Assembly: GCA_029959325.1 (NCBI GenBank)
Contig: JASCPF010000018.1
Location: 1 to 49,362, forward strand
Length of the DNA: 49,362 nt
Direction: 5' to 3'
Origin: Microbacteriaceae bacterium PS02068
GTDB taxonomy: Bacteria > Actinomycetota > Actinomycetes > Actinomycetales > Microbacteriaceae
The notes below the pieces were generated by a model. That model was given only the letters and a program-made list of their open reading frames with translations, made no database searches and had not been told where the DNA came from. A program made the position numbers and the translations under genes. Positions 11,957-21,859 of this stretch are shown here, in pieces (position 1 is the stretch's first letter; every line of letters begins with the position of its first letter).

Positions 11957-12853
11957 TCAGGGGCGAAGCGCCGTGGTGGCGCGGTCGCGCATCGTGAGGT
12001 CGGGGTGGGTCGCCGTCGCACGCCACCCGTCGGCAGTCAGCAGGCTGCGGATCGGCGCGCCCTGCCATTCGCCGTGCTCGATCACGAGCGTGCCGCCGGA
12101 GCGCAGCAGCCGCAGGCCCACCTGCGAGAGCGTCCGCACGACATCGAGTCCGTCCGCTCCCCCGTAGAGCGCCGACGGCGGGTCCCACAGCCGCACCTCG
12201 GGGTCGCGCGGGATCGCGTCGTCGGGCACGTAGGGCGGGTTCGAGACGAGCACCGCGACCTGTCCGTCGAGTTCGGGAAACGCGGATGCCAGGTCGACGA
12301 ACGCCAGCCGCGCCTCGGGCGCGTGCGCGGCGAAATTCTCCTTCGTCCAGATGAACGCATCGACCGCGTTCTCGGCGGCGTGCACCCGCGCCTGCGGCAC
12401 CTCGGTGGCCATCGCCAGGGCGATCGCCCCCGATCCGGTGCCGAGATCGACCGCGATGGGCGCCTCGTCGGGCACCACGCGCAACGCGTCGATCGCGAGC
12501 TGCGCGACCATCTCGGTCTCGGGTCTCGGCACGAACACTCCCGGACCCACCCGCAGTTCGAGGTGGCGGAACGGGGCGAGGCCGGTCAGATGCTGCAGCG
12601 GCTCACGGGCCGCGCGTCGGGCGATGAAGGAATCGAAAGCCTCGGCATCCGCCCCCGTCGGCGCGTCCGCTCCGCGGAAGGCCGCCGCCGCGAGCTCTCC
12701 CCTGCTGAGACCGAGCACGTGCGCCGCCAGCAGCTCTGCGTCGACCTCGGGGGTGGGAACACCGGCGGATGCCAGGGTCTGCGCCGCCTCGCGCAGTGAG
12801 TCGCTCAGCGTGCGGGGCTCTGCGGGCGCGCTGGAATCGTGCTCGGTACTCAT
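11957..12853 (-). CDS. prmC: Peptide chain release factor N5-glutamine methyltransferase
   Basis: The product is 298 aa. PrmC methylates the Gln of the GGQ motif in RF1 and RF2 with S-adenosylmethionine. Motifs are VDLGTGSGAIALA (SAM-binding loop), the NPPYVP catalytic signature, and FVPRPETE upstream. The acidic residue after the first strand, which usually reads VE.D..A...A..N, is here AENAVDAFIWTKEN, slightly unusual but with the acidic residue retained. The ATG at 12853 (MSTEHDSS) is chosen over upstream in-frame codons that would run into the cysK promoter region. RF1 (prfA) is about 3.7 kb away rather than adjacent, because the cysteine cassette and repeat array lie between. Confidence 0.93.
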   Translation of the reverse strand: MSTEHDSSAPAEPRTLSDSLREAAQTLASAGVPTPEVDAELLAAHVLGLSRGELAAAAFRGADAPTGADAEAFDSFIARRAAREPLQHLTGLAPFRHLELRVGPGVFVPRPETEMVAQLAIDALRVVPDEAPIAVDLGTGSGAIALAMATEVPQARVHAAENAVDAFIWTKENFAAHAPEARLAFVDLASAFPELDGQVAVLVSNPPYVPDDAIPRDPEVRLWDPPSALYGGADGLDVVRTLSQVGLRLLRSGGTLVIEHGEWQGAPIRSLLTADGWRATATHPDLTMRDRATTALRP

Positions 12854-12909
12854 GGCGCGTCCTAGCTTATCCGCGGCGTGGGGTGAGGCGACGTCGTGAT
12901 GAACCGTCA

Positions 12910-12926
12910 TATTCAGCGGGGGAATA
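12910..12926. promoter_or_regulatory. Possible operator palindrome upstream of cysK
   Basis: TATTC (12910-12914), seven bases, GAATA (12922-12926) form a perfect 5-bp dyad in the 157-bp divergent region between prmC and cysK. Its A/T content stands out from its surroundings. It could be a repressor or activator site for the cys genes, but such short dyads also occur by chance. The cysK start itself has a good AGAAAGG ribosome site. Confidence 0.3.
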
Positions 12927-13010
12927 GGGGGGCGCCCTAGGCTGGTTCCACTGTCTGATCCCGCTCCTCGAACCCCGCGAGGACCCACATCGTCGCCAGA
13001 AAGGCACCTC

Positions 13011-13961
13011 ATGTCCGGCATCCACTCCGACATCACCAGCGCATTCGGCAACACGCCGCTCGTGCGACTCAATCGCGTGGCCGAGGGCCTGCCCGGCACC
13101 GTTCTCGCCAAGCTCGAGTTCTACAACCCGGCGTCGTCGGTCAAGGACCGTCTCGGCATCGCGATCGTCGACGCCGCCGAGGCGTCGGGCGAACTGAAGC
13201 CCGGCGGGACCATCGTCGAGGGCACGAGCGGCAACACCGGCATCGCGCTCGCGATGGTGGGCGCGGCGCGCGGCTACAAGGTGATCCTGACGATGCCCGC
13301 GTCGATGTCGATCGAGCGTCGTCTGCTGCTGAAGGCGTACGGCGCCGAGCTCGTCCTCACCGAGCCGCCGCTCGGCATGAAGGGCGCCGTCGCCAAGGCC
13401 GAGGAGATCGCGGCTTCGACCCCGGGCGCGATCCTCGCGAAGCAGTTCGCGAACCAGGCCAACGTCGAGATCCACCGGAAGACCACGGCCGAAGAGATCC
13501 TGCGCGACACCGACGGCGAGATCGGCTACTTCGTCGCCGGCATCGGCACGGGCGGAACGATCTCCGGTGTCGGCCAGGTGCTGAAGGAGCGCGTGCCGGA
13601 TGCCAAGATCATCGCCGTCGAGCCCGCCGACTCCCCGCTGCTGACGAAGGGCACCGCCGGCCCCCACAAGATCCAGGGCATCGGCGCGAACTTCATCCCC
13701 GAGATCCTCGACCAGGGCGTCATCGACGAGGTCATCGACGTCGAGCTCGACGACACCCTGCGCGTCGCTCGCGAGGTCGCAACGAAGGAGGGCATCCTCG
13801 TCGGCATCTCGTCGGGTGCGGCCATCTGGGCAGCGCTGCAGGTCGCCGCGCGCCCCGAGGCCGAGGGCAAGAACATCGTCGTGATCGTCCCGTCGTTCGG
13901 CGAGCGGTACCTTTCCACGGTGCTGTTCGAGAACCTGCGCGACGAGCCCGCGGGCCTCTGA
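13011..13961 (+). CDS. cysK: Cysteine synthase A (O-acetylserine sulfhydrylase)
   Basis: The product is 316 aa, full length. It is PLP-dependent and converts O-acetylserine and sulfide to cysteine. The PLP lysine is in NPASSVKDR (about residue 44), the substrate-binding loop is EGTSGNTGI, and the phosphate-cradle glycine loop is [10 protein letters not shown]. The C-terminal [10 protein letters not shown] serine contacts the PLP ring nitrogen. It is the first gene of a three-gene plus-strand cassette and is followed two bases later by a close paralog. Confidence 0.96.
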   Translation: MSGIHSDITSAFGNTPLVRLNRVAEGLPGTVLAKLEFYNPASSVKDRLGIAIVDAAEASGELKPGGTIVEGTSGNTGIALAMVGAARGYKVILTMPASMSIERRLLLKAYGAELVLTEPPLGMKGAVAKAEEIAASTPGAILAKQFANQANVEIHRKTTAEEILRDTDGEIGYFVAGIGTGGTISGVGQVLKERVPDAKIIAVEPADSPLLTKGTAGPHKIQGIGANFIPEILDQGVIDEVIDVELDDTLRVAREVATKEGILVGISSGAAIWAALQVAARPEAEGKNIVVIVPSFGERYLSTVLFENLRDEPAGL

Positions 13962-13963
13962 GC

Positions 13964-14914
13964 GTGCCCGGCATCCATCCCGACATCACGACGGCATTCG
14001 GCGAGACCCCGCTGGTGCGGCTGAACGCCGTCACCGACGGGGTGGATGCCGAGGTGCTCGCGAAGCTCGAGTTCTACAACCCGGGCCGCTCGGTCAAGTG
14101 CCGCCTCGGCTACGCGCTGGTCGAGGCCGCTGAAGCCTCGGGCGAGTTGCAGCCGGGCGGCACGATCGTGGAGTCGACGAGCGGCAACACGGGCATCGCG
14201 CTCGCCCTCATCGGCGCGGCGCGCGGCTATCGGGTGATCCTCACGATGCCGGGATCCATGTCGAAAGAGCGTCGCTCGCTGCTGAAGGCGTACGGCGCCG
14301 AGCTCGTGCTCACCGATCCCTACAAGGGCATGACCGAGGCGGTCGAGACGGCGCAGCGGATCGCCCGCGAAACCCCCGGCGCCGTCCTCGCGCACCAGTT
14401 CGAGAGCGCCGCGAACGCGGCGATCCACCGGGCGACGACCGCCGAGGAGATCTGGCGCGACACCGATGGCCACGTCGACTGGTTCGTCGCGGGCTCGGGC
14501 ACCGGCGGCACGATCACGGGCGTCGGACAGGTGCTCAAGGAGCGCTCCCCCGCCACGAAGGTCGTGCTCGTCGAGCCCGCCGACTCCCCCGTGATCAGCG
14601 AGGGGCGCGCCGGCGGTCACCGCATCCAGGGCATCGGGCCGAACTTCGTGCCCGAGGTGCTCGACCGCTCGGTCGTCGACGAGGTGATTCCCGTCCAGTT
14701 CGACGACGCGATCGCGGTCGCCCGCGAGCTCGCGACGCGCGAAGGCATCCTCGCCGGCATGTCGGCGGGCGCGGCCGTCTGGGCGGCGCTGCAGATCGCC
14801 GCGCGGCCCGAGGCTGCGGGAAAGCGCATCGTCGTGATCGTTCCCGACAGCGGCGAGCGCTACCTGTCGACGGCGCTCTACGCGCACCTGCGCGAGGAAG
14901 AGGTCGCCGCGTGA
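13964..14914 (+). CDS. Second cysteine synthase paralog
   Basis: The product is 316 aa, exactly the length of the preceding CysK and alignable without gaps, with roughly 60% identity by eye. The PLP lysine lies in NPGRSVKCR (the Cys after Lys is also seen in E. coli CysK), followed by ESTSGNTGI and [10 protein letters not shown]. All catalytic motifs are kept, so it is probably active. Differences lie in the mid-region (EPPLGMK to DPYKGMT) and in surface residues. The GTG start begins two bases after the first gene's stop, and its own stop overlaps the cysE start. A second substrate such as O-phosphoserine or homocysteine is possible but not shown. Confidence 0.93.
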   Translation: MPGIHPDITTAFGETPLVRLNAVTDGVDAEVLAKLEFYNPGRSVKCRLGYALVEAAEASGELQPGGTIVESTSGNTGIALALIGAARGYRVILTMPGSMSKERRSLLKAYGAELVLTDPYKGMTEAVETAQRIARETPGAVLAHQFESAANAAIHRATTAEEIWRDTDGHVDWFVAGSGTGGTITGVGQVLKERSPATKVVLVEPADSPVISEGRAGGHRIQGIGPNFVPEVLDRSVVDEVIPVQFDDAIAVARELATREGILAGMSAGAAVWAALQIAARPEAAGKRIVVIVPDSGERYLSTALYAHLREEEVAA

Positions 14915-15501
14915 GCGCGCTGTCGGGGCTGCGTCTCGCGGCCTCGCGCCTGCGGGAAGATCTCGTCGCGGCGAAGCTGCGCGATCCCGCGGCGCGCAGC
15001 ACGTGGGAGATCGCCGTGCTCTACTCGGGGCTGCACGCCATCTGGTCGTATCGGGTCGCGCACGCGCTCTGGATTCGCGGGCTGCGCTTTCCTGCACGGG
15101 CACTGTCGCAGCTGACTCGGTGGCTGACCGGCGTCGAGATCCACCCGGGAGCGCAGATCGGCCGCCGCTTCTTCATCGACCACGGCATGGGCGTCGTGAT
15201 CGGCGAGACCGCCGAGGTCGGCGATGACGTGATGCTCTATCACGGGGTCACACTCGGCGGCCAGACCCACGACGGCGGCAAGAGGCATCCCACCCTCGGC
15301 GACGGCGTGGCGGTGGGCGCGGGCGCGAAGATCCTCGGCCCGATCACGATCGGCGCAGGGTCGGCCGTCGGCGCGAACGCCGTCGTGACGAAGGATGCCC
15401 CGGAGGATTCGGTCCTCGTCGGCATTCCCGCCAAGGCGCGGTCGCGCCGCTCGGGCGAAGACACCCGCGCTCTGCTGAGCGCCCCCGACTACGTCATCTG
15501 A
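14911..15501 (+). CDS. cysE: Serine O-acetyltransferase
   Basis: The product is 196 aa, the short EpsC/CysE form without the long N-terminal domain of E. coli. It acetylates serine with acetyl-CoA to make O-acetylserine, the substrate of the two CysK proteins upstream. The hexapeptide-repeat region runs from about residue 70; catalytic Asp and His residues are in [19 protein letters not shown] and [10 protein letters not shown]. The C-terminus lacks the usual terminal Ile-rich tail that binds CysK, ending SAPDYVI. It does end in isoleucine, the residue that CysE inserts into the CysK active site in the cysteine synthase complex. The GTG start overlaps the previous stop (GTGA). Confidence 0.95.
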   Translation: MSALSGLRLAASRLREDLVAAKLRDPAARSTWEIAVLYSGLHAIWSYRVAHALWIRGLRFPARALSQLTRWLTGVEIHPGAQIGRRFFIDHGMGVVIGETAEVGDDVMLYHGVTLGGQTHDGGKRHPTLGDGVAVGAGAKILGPITIGAGSAVGANAVVTKDAPEDSVLVGIPAKARSRRSGEDTRALLSAPDYVI

Positions 15502-15507
15502 CCGCAG

Positions 15508-16077
15508 CCGCCGCTCATCCGGCCGAAACCCAGGCCACCAGCCCGCGAAGCCGCGATTCGGGACGGATGAACCCGGCGAGGCATCCACGCAGCCGCCGCT
15601 CATCCGGCCGAGACCCAGGCCACCAGCCCGCGAAGCAGCGATTCGGGACGGTTGAACCGGCGAGGCATCCGCGCCCGCCGCTCATCCGGCCGAAACCCAG
15701 GCCACCAGCCCGCGAAGCCGCGATTCGGGACGGTTGAACCGGCGAGGCATCCGCGCCCGCCGCTCATCCGGCCGAAACCCAGGCCACCAGCCCGCGAAGC
15801 CGCGATTCGGGACGGATAAACCCGGCGAGGCATCCACCCCCGCCGCTCATCCGCCCGAAACCCAGGCCACCAGCCCGCGAAGCCGCGATTCGGGACGGTT
15901 GAACCGGCGAGGCATCCGCGCCGCCGCTCATCCGGCCGAAACCCAGGCCACCAGATCGCGAAGCCGCGATTCGGGACGGATGAACCGGCGAGGCATCCGC
16001 GCCGCCGCTCATCCGGCCGAAACCGAGGCCACCAGACCGCGAAGCCGCGATTCGGGACGGATGAACCCGGCGAGGCG
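15508..16077. repeat. Tandem array of seven ~82-bp repeats
   Basis: Seven copies start near 15511, 15596, 15678, 15760, 15843, 15924 and 16005 (spacings 85, 82, 82, 83, 81, 81). Each unit runs CCGCTCATCCGGCCGAAACC, then AGGCCACCAG, then CGCGAAGCCGCGATTCGGGA, then CGGATGAACC or CGGTTGAACC, then GGCGAGGCATCC. Within a unit TCATCCG...CCGAA pairs with TTCGG..CGGATGA, and CGCG-AAGC-CGCG can form an inner hairpin, so each copy can fold. Copies differ by substitutions and by 1-4 base indels, so no reading frame is kept. The array fills the 580-bp gap between cysE and the convergent holin-like gene; no real gene is seen in it. Confidence 0.95.
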
Positions 16078-16099
16078 GGTTAGCCGGGGCGCGAGCGCG

Positions 16100-16498
16100 T
16101 CAGGCGCGGCGGTCGGAGATCTTCTTCTTGATGAACAGCGGCGGCAGCAGCCAGGTCGCCAGAGCGGTGACGATCCAGACGATAACCGGCGCGAGGAACC
16201 ACGCGACCGCGTCGGAAATCGACAGTCCCGCGTTCGGGACCAGCACGACGATCAGGATCGCCACGAACGTCGCGATGATCCCGATGCCGCCGAGCATCGC
16301 GGGCGCGTGCTTGCGCGTCATCTTGAACACCCACGGCGTGAGCACGCTCTGGATCACCGCGAAGATGACCACCGCGAGCACGAAGCCCCACCAGTCGCTC
16401 CAGTCGATGTGGAAGCCGGGCAGGATCAGGTCGGCCGCGATGAGACCGATGGCAGCCGACACGACGAAGATCGCGGCGCGGATGAGGAAGTTGATCAC
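16100..16498 (-). CDS. Phage holin family (four-TM, superfamily IV-like) protein
   Basis: The product is 132 aa with four membrane helices (about residues 5-25, 33-53, 65-87 and 93-118) and a basic C-terminus (FIKKKISDRRA). The pattern LIRAAIFVVSAAIGLIAADLI and the WSDWWGFVLAVVIFAVIQSVL stretch match the actinobacterial 'mycobacterial four-TMS phage holin' family (PF04020). Despite the name it is a common chromosomal gene with no phage around it, and its function is unknown. It is 38 bp downstream of prfA on the same strand and may be co-transcribed. Confidence 0.85.
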   Translation of the reverse strand: MINFLIRAAIFVVSAAIGLIAADLILPGFHIDWSDWWGFVLAVVIFAVIQSVLTPWVFKMTRKHAPAMLGGIGIIATFVAILIVVLVPNAGLSISDAVAWFLAPVIVWIVTALATWLLPPLFIKKKISDRRA

Positions 16499-16536
16499 GG
16501 CCTGAGACTATCGCGTGCGCGCGGTCAGTCCCGGTA

Positions 16537-17613
16537 TCAGTCGCCGCCGAGAGCGGCCAGCCGCGCCTCTTCGTCGGTCGTGATGGCCGACTCGACGATG
16601 GGGCCCAGCGCGCCGTCCATCACCTGATCGAGGTTGTACGCCTTGTACCCGGTGCGGTGATCGGCGATGCGGTTCTCGGGGAAGTTGTAGGTGCGGATGC
16701 GCTCGGAGCGGTCCATGCCACGGATCTGCGAACGACGGGCGTCGGATGCCGCGGCATCCAATTCCTCCTGCTGCTTGGCCAGCAGGCGGGCGCGCAGCAC
16801 GCGCATGCCGGCCTCGCGGTTCTGCAGCTGGCTCTTCTCGTTCTGCATCGACACGACGATGCCGGTCGGGATGTGCGTGATGCGCACGGCTGAGTCGGTC
16901 GTGTTGACCGACTGACCGCCGGGGCCCGACGACCGGTACACGTCGATGCGCAGATCGTTCGGGTCGATCTGGACTTCTTCGGGCTCATCGACCTCGGGAA
17001 AGACCAGCACGCCCGTCGTCGAGGTGTGGATGCGCCCCTGCGACTCGGTCGCGGGCACGCGCTGCACGCGGTGCACCCCGCCCTCGTACTTCAGGTGCGC
17101 CCAGACACCCTGCGCGGGATCGCTCGAGGAGCCCTTGATCGCGACCTGGACGTCCTTGTAGCCGCCAAGATCCGATTCGTTGCGCTCGAGCAGCTCGGTC
17201 TTCCAGCCCTTGGACGCCGCGTACTGGATGTACATGCGCAGCAGATCGGCCGCGAACAGCGCCGACTCGGCGCCGCCCTCGCCCGCCTTGATCTCCATGA
17301 TCACGTCGCGGGCATCGTCCGGGTCGCGCGGGATGAGCAGGCGCCGCAGCTTCTCGGCCGTCGCCGCGACCTGCTCTTCGAGCACGGGAACCTCGGCTGC
17401 GAAGGCCTCGTCCTCGCCGGCGAGCTCGCGCGCGGCCTCCAGGTCGTCGGACGCCGCGGCCCACGCATCGTGGGCCGCGACGATCCGGCTGAGTTCGGCG
17501 TAGCGCCGGTTGACGCGCTTGGCGCGCGCCGCGTCGGCGTGCACGGCCGGGTCGGAGAGCTCCTCCTGGACGGCCTTGTGCTCAGCGATCAGCGATTGGA
17601 CGGACTCGAACAC
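16537..17613 (-). CDS. prfA: Peptide chain release factor 1
   Basis: The product is 358 aa. RF1 terminates translation at UAA and UAG. The stop-codon reading PxT motif is VPATESQGR, which is the RF1 form (RF2 has SPF), and the peptidyl-hydrolysis GGQ motif is [12 protein letters not shown]. The GTG at 17613 ([13 protein letters not shown]) is chosen because upstream in-frame sequence is the antisense shadow of rho and because it lies one base after the rho stop. In mycobacteria rpmE lies between rho and prfA; here it is absent. Confidence 0.97.
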   Translation of the reverse strand: MFESVQSLIAEHKAVQEELSDPAVHADAARAKRVNRRYAELSRIVAAHDAWAAASDDLEAARELAGEDEAFAAEVPVLEEQVAATAEKLRRLLIPRDPDDARDVIMEIKAGEGGAESALFAADLLRMYIQYAASKGWKTELLERNESDLGGYKDVQVAIKGSSSDPAQGVWAHLKYEGGVHRVQRVPATESQGRIHTSTTGVLVFPEVDEPEEVQIDPNDLRIDVYRSSGPGGQSVNTTDSAVRITHIPTGIVVSMQNEKSQLQNREAGMRVLRARLLAKQQEELDAAASDARRSQIRGMDRSERIRTYNFPENRIADHRTGYKAYNLDQVMDGALGPIVESAITTDEEARLAALGGD

Positions 17614-17614
17614 G

Positions 17615-19669
17615 TCAGCGGATGTTGTTCTCGTGCGTGTGGCTCGCGCCACCGGCAGGAGTCGGGATCGACTTCTGCATCTGCACGAGGAACTCGACGT
17701 TCGACGACGTCTCCTTGAGCTTGCCGAGCACGACCTCGAGCGCCTGCTGCGGGTCGAGGCCCGCGAGGGCACGACGCAGCTTCCAGGTGATCTTGACCTC
17801 GTCGGGGCTCAGCAGCATCTCTTCGCGACGGGTCGACGACGCGTTGACGTCGACCGCCGGGAAGATGCGCTTGTCGGCCAGCTGACGCGACAGGCGCAGC
17901 TCGCTGTTGCCGGTGCCCTTGAACTCCTCGAAGATGACCTCGTCCATCTTGGACCCGGTCTCGACGAGCGCCGTGGCGAGGATCGTGAGCGATCCGCCGT
18001 TCTCGATGTTGCGCGCGGCGCCGAAGAAGCGCTTGGGCGGGTAGAGGGCCGAGGCATCCACACCACCGCTCAGCACGCGACCGGACGTCGGCGCCGAGAT
18101 GTTGTAGGCACGGCCGAGGCGGGTGATCGAGTCGAGCAGCACGACGACGTCGCGACCGAGCTCGACGAGACGCTTGGCGCGCTCGATGGCGAGCTCGGCG
18201 ACCGTCGTGTGGTCTTCGGCCGGACGGTCGAAGGTCGAGGCGATGACCTCACCCTTGACCGTGCGCTGCATGTCGGTGACCTCTTCGGGACGCTCGTCGA
18301 CGAGCACGACCATGAGGTGGACCTCGGGGTTGTTCGTCGCGATCGCGTTCGCGATCTGCTGCAGCACGATCGTCTTGCCGGCCTTGGGCGGCGCGACGAT
18401 GAGGCCGCGCTGGCCCTTGCCGATCGGGGCGACCAGGTCGATGATGCGCTGGGTCAGCTTCTCGGGAGCCGTCTCGAGGCGCAGACGCTCCTGCGGGTAG
18501 AGCGGCGTGAGCTTGCCGAACTCGACGCGGTTCGCCGCGTCGTCGACCGACAGGCCGTTGATCGCGTCGACCTTGACGAGCGCGTTGTACTTCTGCCGGC
18601 TCGACTGCTCGCCCTCGCGGGGCTGCTTGATGGCGCCGACGACGGCGTCACCCTTGCGCAGGTTGTACTTCTTGACCTGGCCGAGCGACACGTACACGTC
18701 GCTGGTGCCGGGCAGGTAGCCGGTCGTGCGGACGAAGGCGTAGTTGTCGAGCACGTCGAGGATGCCCGCGATCGGGATCAGGACGTCGTCCTCGCCGATC
18801 TCGGTGTCGAACTCGTCGCCGGTCTGCTGGCCCTGCGGCCGGCGCTTGTTGCGCTGGCGGCCACGGCCCTGGCCCTGCTCGTCGCCGTCGTTGTCGGCGG
18901 CGTTGTTGCTGTTGTTGTTGGATGCCTCGGCCGCGGGCGCGTTCTGCGCAGCCTGCTGACCGTTCTGGCCGGCCTGGCCGTTCTGCGCCGCGTCGGACTT
19001 GCCACGGTTGCGGCTGCGGCTGCGCGAGCGGCTGCGGCCGCTCCTCGGCGTCTCACCCTCGGCTGCGGCGTCGCCCTCGGGCGTGGTCTCGCCGTCGGTC
19101 GGGGTCTCGCCCTCGGCGGGTGCCACGTTCTCGGCGGGGTCCACGTTGTCGGCGGGTGCGTCAGCCTGCTCCGCGGCCGGTTCGGCGTCGAGCTCGGCGG
19201 GTGCGCCGGCGTCGGCGGGTGTCTCGGCTGCGGCGGGTGCATCGGCGGCGGGCGCGTCGGCCTCGACCGGCGCTGCCTCGGCAGCGGCGTCCGCCACGAG
19301 CACGTCGGCGCTCTTCGCCCGACGCGGTGCACGCTTGCGGGGCGCCTTGACCGCTGCGACCTCTTCGACGGGCGCAGCCTCGGCGGCAGGCTCCTCGACG
19401 GGTGCAGCCTCAGCCGCAGGCTCCTCGACGGGCGCAGCCTCGGCGGCAGGCTCCTCGACGGGTGCCTCCTCAGCGACAGCGGTGTCCTCGACGGGCGCGT
19501 CAGCGGAGGGCTCCTCGACGGGAGCCTCCTCGGCGACGGGTTCCTCGACGGGGGCAGCCTCAGCGGCAGCGTCGTCGACGGGGGTTTCGGTGGGTTCGAT
19601 CACGTCGGCCGCGGCATCTTCGCGCAGCGCGTCGGTGTTCTCGGTGTCGATCTCGGAGAGGGACTCCAC
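17615..19669 (-). CDS. rho: Transcription termination factor Rho with acidic repetitive N-terminus
   Basis: The product is 684 aa, about 260 longer than E. coli Rho. The C-terminal ~430 residues hold the RNA-binding fold ([20 protein letters not shown]), the ATPase Walker A (VAPPKAGKT), the Q-loop region and the secondary RNA-binding site. The N-terminal ~260 residues are low complexity: repeats of the type [10 protein letters not shown], an Ala/Pro/Asp stretch, then an Arg/Ser-rich segment and an Asn/Gln-rich segment. The usual helical Rho-N domain is not evident. The GTG start at 19669 follows a strong AAGGAG site; an upstream in-frame start is less likely. Expanded N-termini are known in actinobacterial Rho, where they alter RNA binding. 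Confidence 0.95.
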   Translation of the reverse strand: MESLSEIDTENTDALREDAAADVIEPTETPVDDAAAEAAPVEEPVAEEAPVEEPSADAPVEDTAVAEEAPVEEPAAEAAPVEEPAAEAAPVEEPAAEAAPVEEVAAVKAPRKRAPRRAKSADVLVADAAAEAAPVEADAPAADAPAAAETPADAGAPAELDAEPAAEQADAPADNVDPAENVAPAEGETPTDGETTPEGDAAAEGETPRSGRSRSRSRSRNRGKSDAAQNGQAGQNGQQAAQNAPAAEASNNNSNNAADNDGDEQGQGRGRQRNKRRPQGQQTGDEFDTEIGEDDVLIPIAGILDVLDNYAFVRTTGYLPGTSDVYVSLGQVKKYNLRKGDAVVGAIKQPREGEQSSRQKYNALVKVDAINGLSVDDAANRVEFGKLTPLYPQERLRLETAPEKLTQRIIDLVAPIGKGQRGLIVAPPKAGKTIVLQQIANAIATNNPEVHLMVVLVDERPEEVTDMQRTVKGEVIASTFDRPAEDHTTVAELAIERAKRLVELGRDVVVLLDSITRLGRAYNISAPTSGRVLSGGVDASALYPPKRFFGAARNIENGGSLTILATALVETGSKMDEVIFEEFKGTGNSELRLSRQLADKRIFPAVDVNASSTRREEMLLSPDEVKITWKLRRALAGLDPQQALEVVLGKLKETSSNVEFLVQMQKSIPTPAGGASHTHENNIR

Positions 19670-19822
19670 GAGTTCTCCTTCAGGGGTGCTGTGGACAAGA
19701 CGTATCCGCATAGACGCCGTCCACGACAGGCGGTGACCCAGGCACTTCGGACGTCCGACAGGGATGCCAGATGGTGCAGGGTGACTATGCGGGGGTTCGC
19801 AGAATTGCGACGGAGGCCAGAT

Positions 19823-20791
19823 TCACGGATAAACCGTGGAACCCTCCGTATGGTCCCTCACTGTACCACCCTTGACATCGACGGCCAGCATGAGGGGCTC
19901 CCACGGAGTGTCCGACGAGCTCGCGGCCACGCGCGCCGCGTCGAGGCGGCGGCCGGGGCCGTCCGCCAGGACGAGCACGCTGGGCCCCGCCCCCGAGACG
20001 ACGGCGGCGAAGCCCTCGGCGCGCAGTGCCCGCACGAGTGCATCGGTCGCGGGCATCGCCTGCGCGCGGTACGACTGGTGCAGCTTGTCTTCGGTCGCAG
20101 CCATGAGCAGTTCGGGGCTCTGCATGAGCGCGGCGATCAGCAGCGCCGACCGCGACACGTTGAAGACGGCGTCTTCGCGGGTCACCTGAAGCGGCGCGAG
20201 TCCGCGCGCGACCGTCGTCGACATCGTGAAGTTCGGCACGAACACGAGCGGCGAGACGCCGCGGTGCACCAGCAGCTTCTTGTGCTGCGGTCCGTCCTCG
20301 TCCATCCAGGCGATCGTGAGCCCGCCGAACAGCGCCGGAGCGACGTTGTCGGGGTGGCCTTCGAGCTCGGTCGCCAGCCGCAACAGGGTGTCGGCGCCGA
20401 ACTCGACCTCGCCCGCGAGCAGTCCCTTGGCCGCGAGCAGGCCCGCGACGACGGCTGCGCCCGATGAGCCCATGCCGCGCCCGTGCGGGATCGCGTTGGT
20501 CGCCGCGAGCCGGATGCCGGGCAGCTCGCGCCCCACGGCTTCGAACGCGTAGGCCATCGAGCGGACGACGAGGTGCGAGGCATCCGTCGGCACTTCTCCC
20601 GCACCCTCGCCGGTGACCTCGATCTCGAGACCGGGCTCGGGCAATGCCGTGACGACGAGCTCGTCGTAGACGCTCAGCGCGAGCCCGAGCGTGTCGAAGC
20701 CGGGGCCGAGGTTCGCGCTCGTCGCCGGCACGCGCACGGCGACCGTCCGCCCCTCGACAAGCTCGGGGACCGGAACCGACGAGTTCGTCAT
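19823..20791 (-). CDS. thrB: Homoserine kinase
   Basis: The product is 322 aa, a GHMP-family kinase that phosphorylates homoserine with ATP before threonine synthase. The ATP-binding glycine motif is [18 protein letters not shown] (about residue 100), and the N-terminal [18 protein letters not shown] and the C-terminal [13 protein letters not shown] motif complete the set. The ATG at 20791 overlaps the thrC stop (ATGA). The 153 bp between its end and rho contain the likely rho promoter and leader. Confidence 0.95.
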   Translation of the reverse strand: MTNSSVPVPELVEGRTVAVRVPATSANLGPGFDTLGLALSVYDELVVTALPEPGLEIEVTGEGAGEVPTDASHLVVRSMAYAFEAVGRELPGIRLAATNAIPHGRGMGSSGAAVVAGLLAAKGLLAGEVEFGADTLLRLATELEGHPDNVAPALFGGLTIAWMDEDGPQHKKLLVHRGVSPLVFVPNFTMSTTVARGLAPLQVTREDAVFNVSRSALLIAALMQSPELLMAATEDKLHQSYRAQAMPATDALVRALRAEGFAAVVSGAGPSVLVLADGPGRRLDAARVAASSSDTPWEPLMLAVDVKGGTVRDHTEGSTVYP

Positions 20792-21858
20792 GCCAGGTTG
20801 AGAACCGAGGCGACCTCGGAGGTCGACGCGTCGACGACCGTCGGGGTGACCTCGCTGCCGTCGGCGTTGCGCAGGGCCCACTGCGGGTCTTTGAGTCCGT
20901 GGCCGGTGACGGTGATCACGACCTTCGCGCCGGCGGGGATCAGGCCCGCCTCGACGCGATCGAGCAGCCCCGCGACGCCGATCGCCGAGGCGGGCTCGAC
21001 GAAGACACCCGCGGTGGATGCCAGCAGCTTCTGCGCCGCGAGGATCTTGTCGTCAGAGATGGCACCGAACCAGCCGTCGGTGGCATCGCGCGCCTCGAGG
21101 GCGAGCTCCCACGAGGCGGGGTTGCCGATGCGGATCGCCGAGGCGACGGTCTCGGGGTTCTTCACGACCTCGCCGCGCACGAGCGGCGCCGAGCCCTCGG
21201 CCTGGAAGCCGAACATGCGCGGCACGGTCGTGGCGACGCCGCGCGCGGCCTCTTCGCGGTAGCCGCGCGTGTAGGCGGTGTAGTTGCCCGCGTTGCCGAC
21301 CGGGATGAAGTGGAAGTCCGGGGCATCCCCCAGCTGCGACACGACCTCGTAGGCCGCCGTCTTCTGCCCCTCGATGCGGTCGGGGTTGACCGAGTTCACG
21401 AGGTGCACGGGATAGCCGTCGGCGAGCTCGCGCGCGATCTCGAGGCAGTCGTCGAAGTTGCCGCGCACCTGGATCAGCCGACCGCCGTGGATGACCGCCT
21501 GGCTGAGCTTGCCCATCGCGATCTTGCCCTCGGGCACGAGCACCGCGGCAGTGATGCCGGCGTGCGCCGCGTAGGCGGCGGCCGAGGCCGAGGTGTTGCC
21601 GGTCGAGGCGCAGATGACGGCCTTCGCGCCGTGCTCGACGGCGCGCGAGAGCGCGACCGTCATGCCGCGGTCTTTGAACGAGCCCGTCGGGTTCATGCCT
21701 TCGAACTTGATGTGGACGTCGGCACCGGTCATCGCCGACAGTGCCGTGGCGGGAATGAGCGGCGTGCCGCCCTCGCCCAGGGTCACGACAGTCGAGGCGT
21801 CGGTGACGCCCAGCCGGTCGGCGAATTCGCGCAGGACGCCCTGCCAGACATGCACCAT
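20788..21858 (-). CDS. thrC: Threonine synthase
   Basis: The product is 356 aa, a PLP-dependent enzyme that turns O-phosphohomoserine into threonine. The PLP lysine is in [11 protein letters not shown] (about residue 60), with [16 protein letters not shown] for the phosphate and substrate and [11 protein letters not shown] further on. This is the short bacterial form. It is placed one base after hom and overlaps thrB, giving an operon hom-thrC-thrB. Confidence 0.96.
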   Translation of the reverse strand: MVHVWQGVLREFADRLGVTDASTVVTLGEGGTPLIPATALSAMTGADVHIKFEGMNPTGSFKDRGMTVALSRAVEHGAKAVICASTGNTSASAAAYAAHAGITAAVLVPEGKIAMGKLSQAVIHGGRLIQVRGNFDDCLEIARELADGYPVHLVNSVNPDRIEGQKTAAYEVVSQLGDAPDFHFIPVGNAGNYTAYTRGYREEAARGVATTVPRMFGFQAEGSAPLVRGEVVKNPETVASAIRIGNPASWELALEARDATDGWFGAISDDKILAAQKLLASTAGVFVEPASAIGVAGLLDRVEAGLIPAGAKVVITVTGHGLKDPQWALRNADGSEVTPTVVDASTSEVASVLNLA

Positions 21859-21859
21859 T

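Noticed and set aside
15764..16012. Repeat-encoded peptide frames within the ~82-bp array (both strands)
   Set aside because: Unit lengths of 81-85 bp break the frame between copies, stops interrupt them, and there is no ribosome site. The conserved feature is the foldable DNA/RNA.
15508..16077. CRISPR array
   Set aside because: Units are contiguous ~82-bp near-identical copies without short repeats separated by unique spacers, and there is no cas gene.
16100..16498. Prophage remnant, because of the holin family name
   Set aside because: The family is a widespread chromosomal membrane protein and no phage gene lies near it.
18778..19350. Pro/Arg/Ser-rich minus-strand and plus-strand frames across the rho N-terminus
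   Set aside because: They are frame shadows of the repetitive rho coding DNA.
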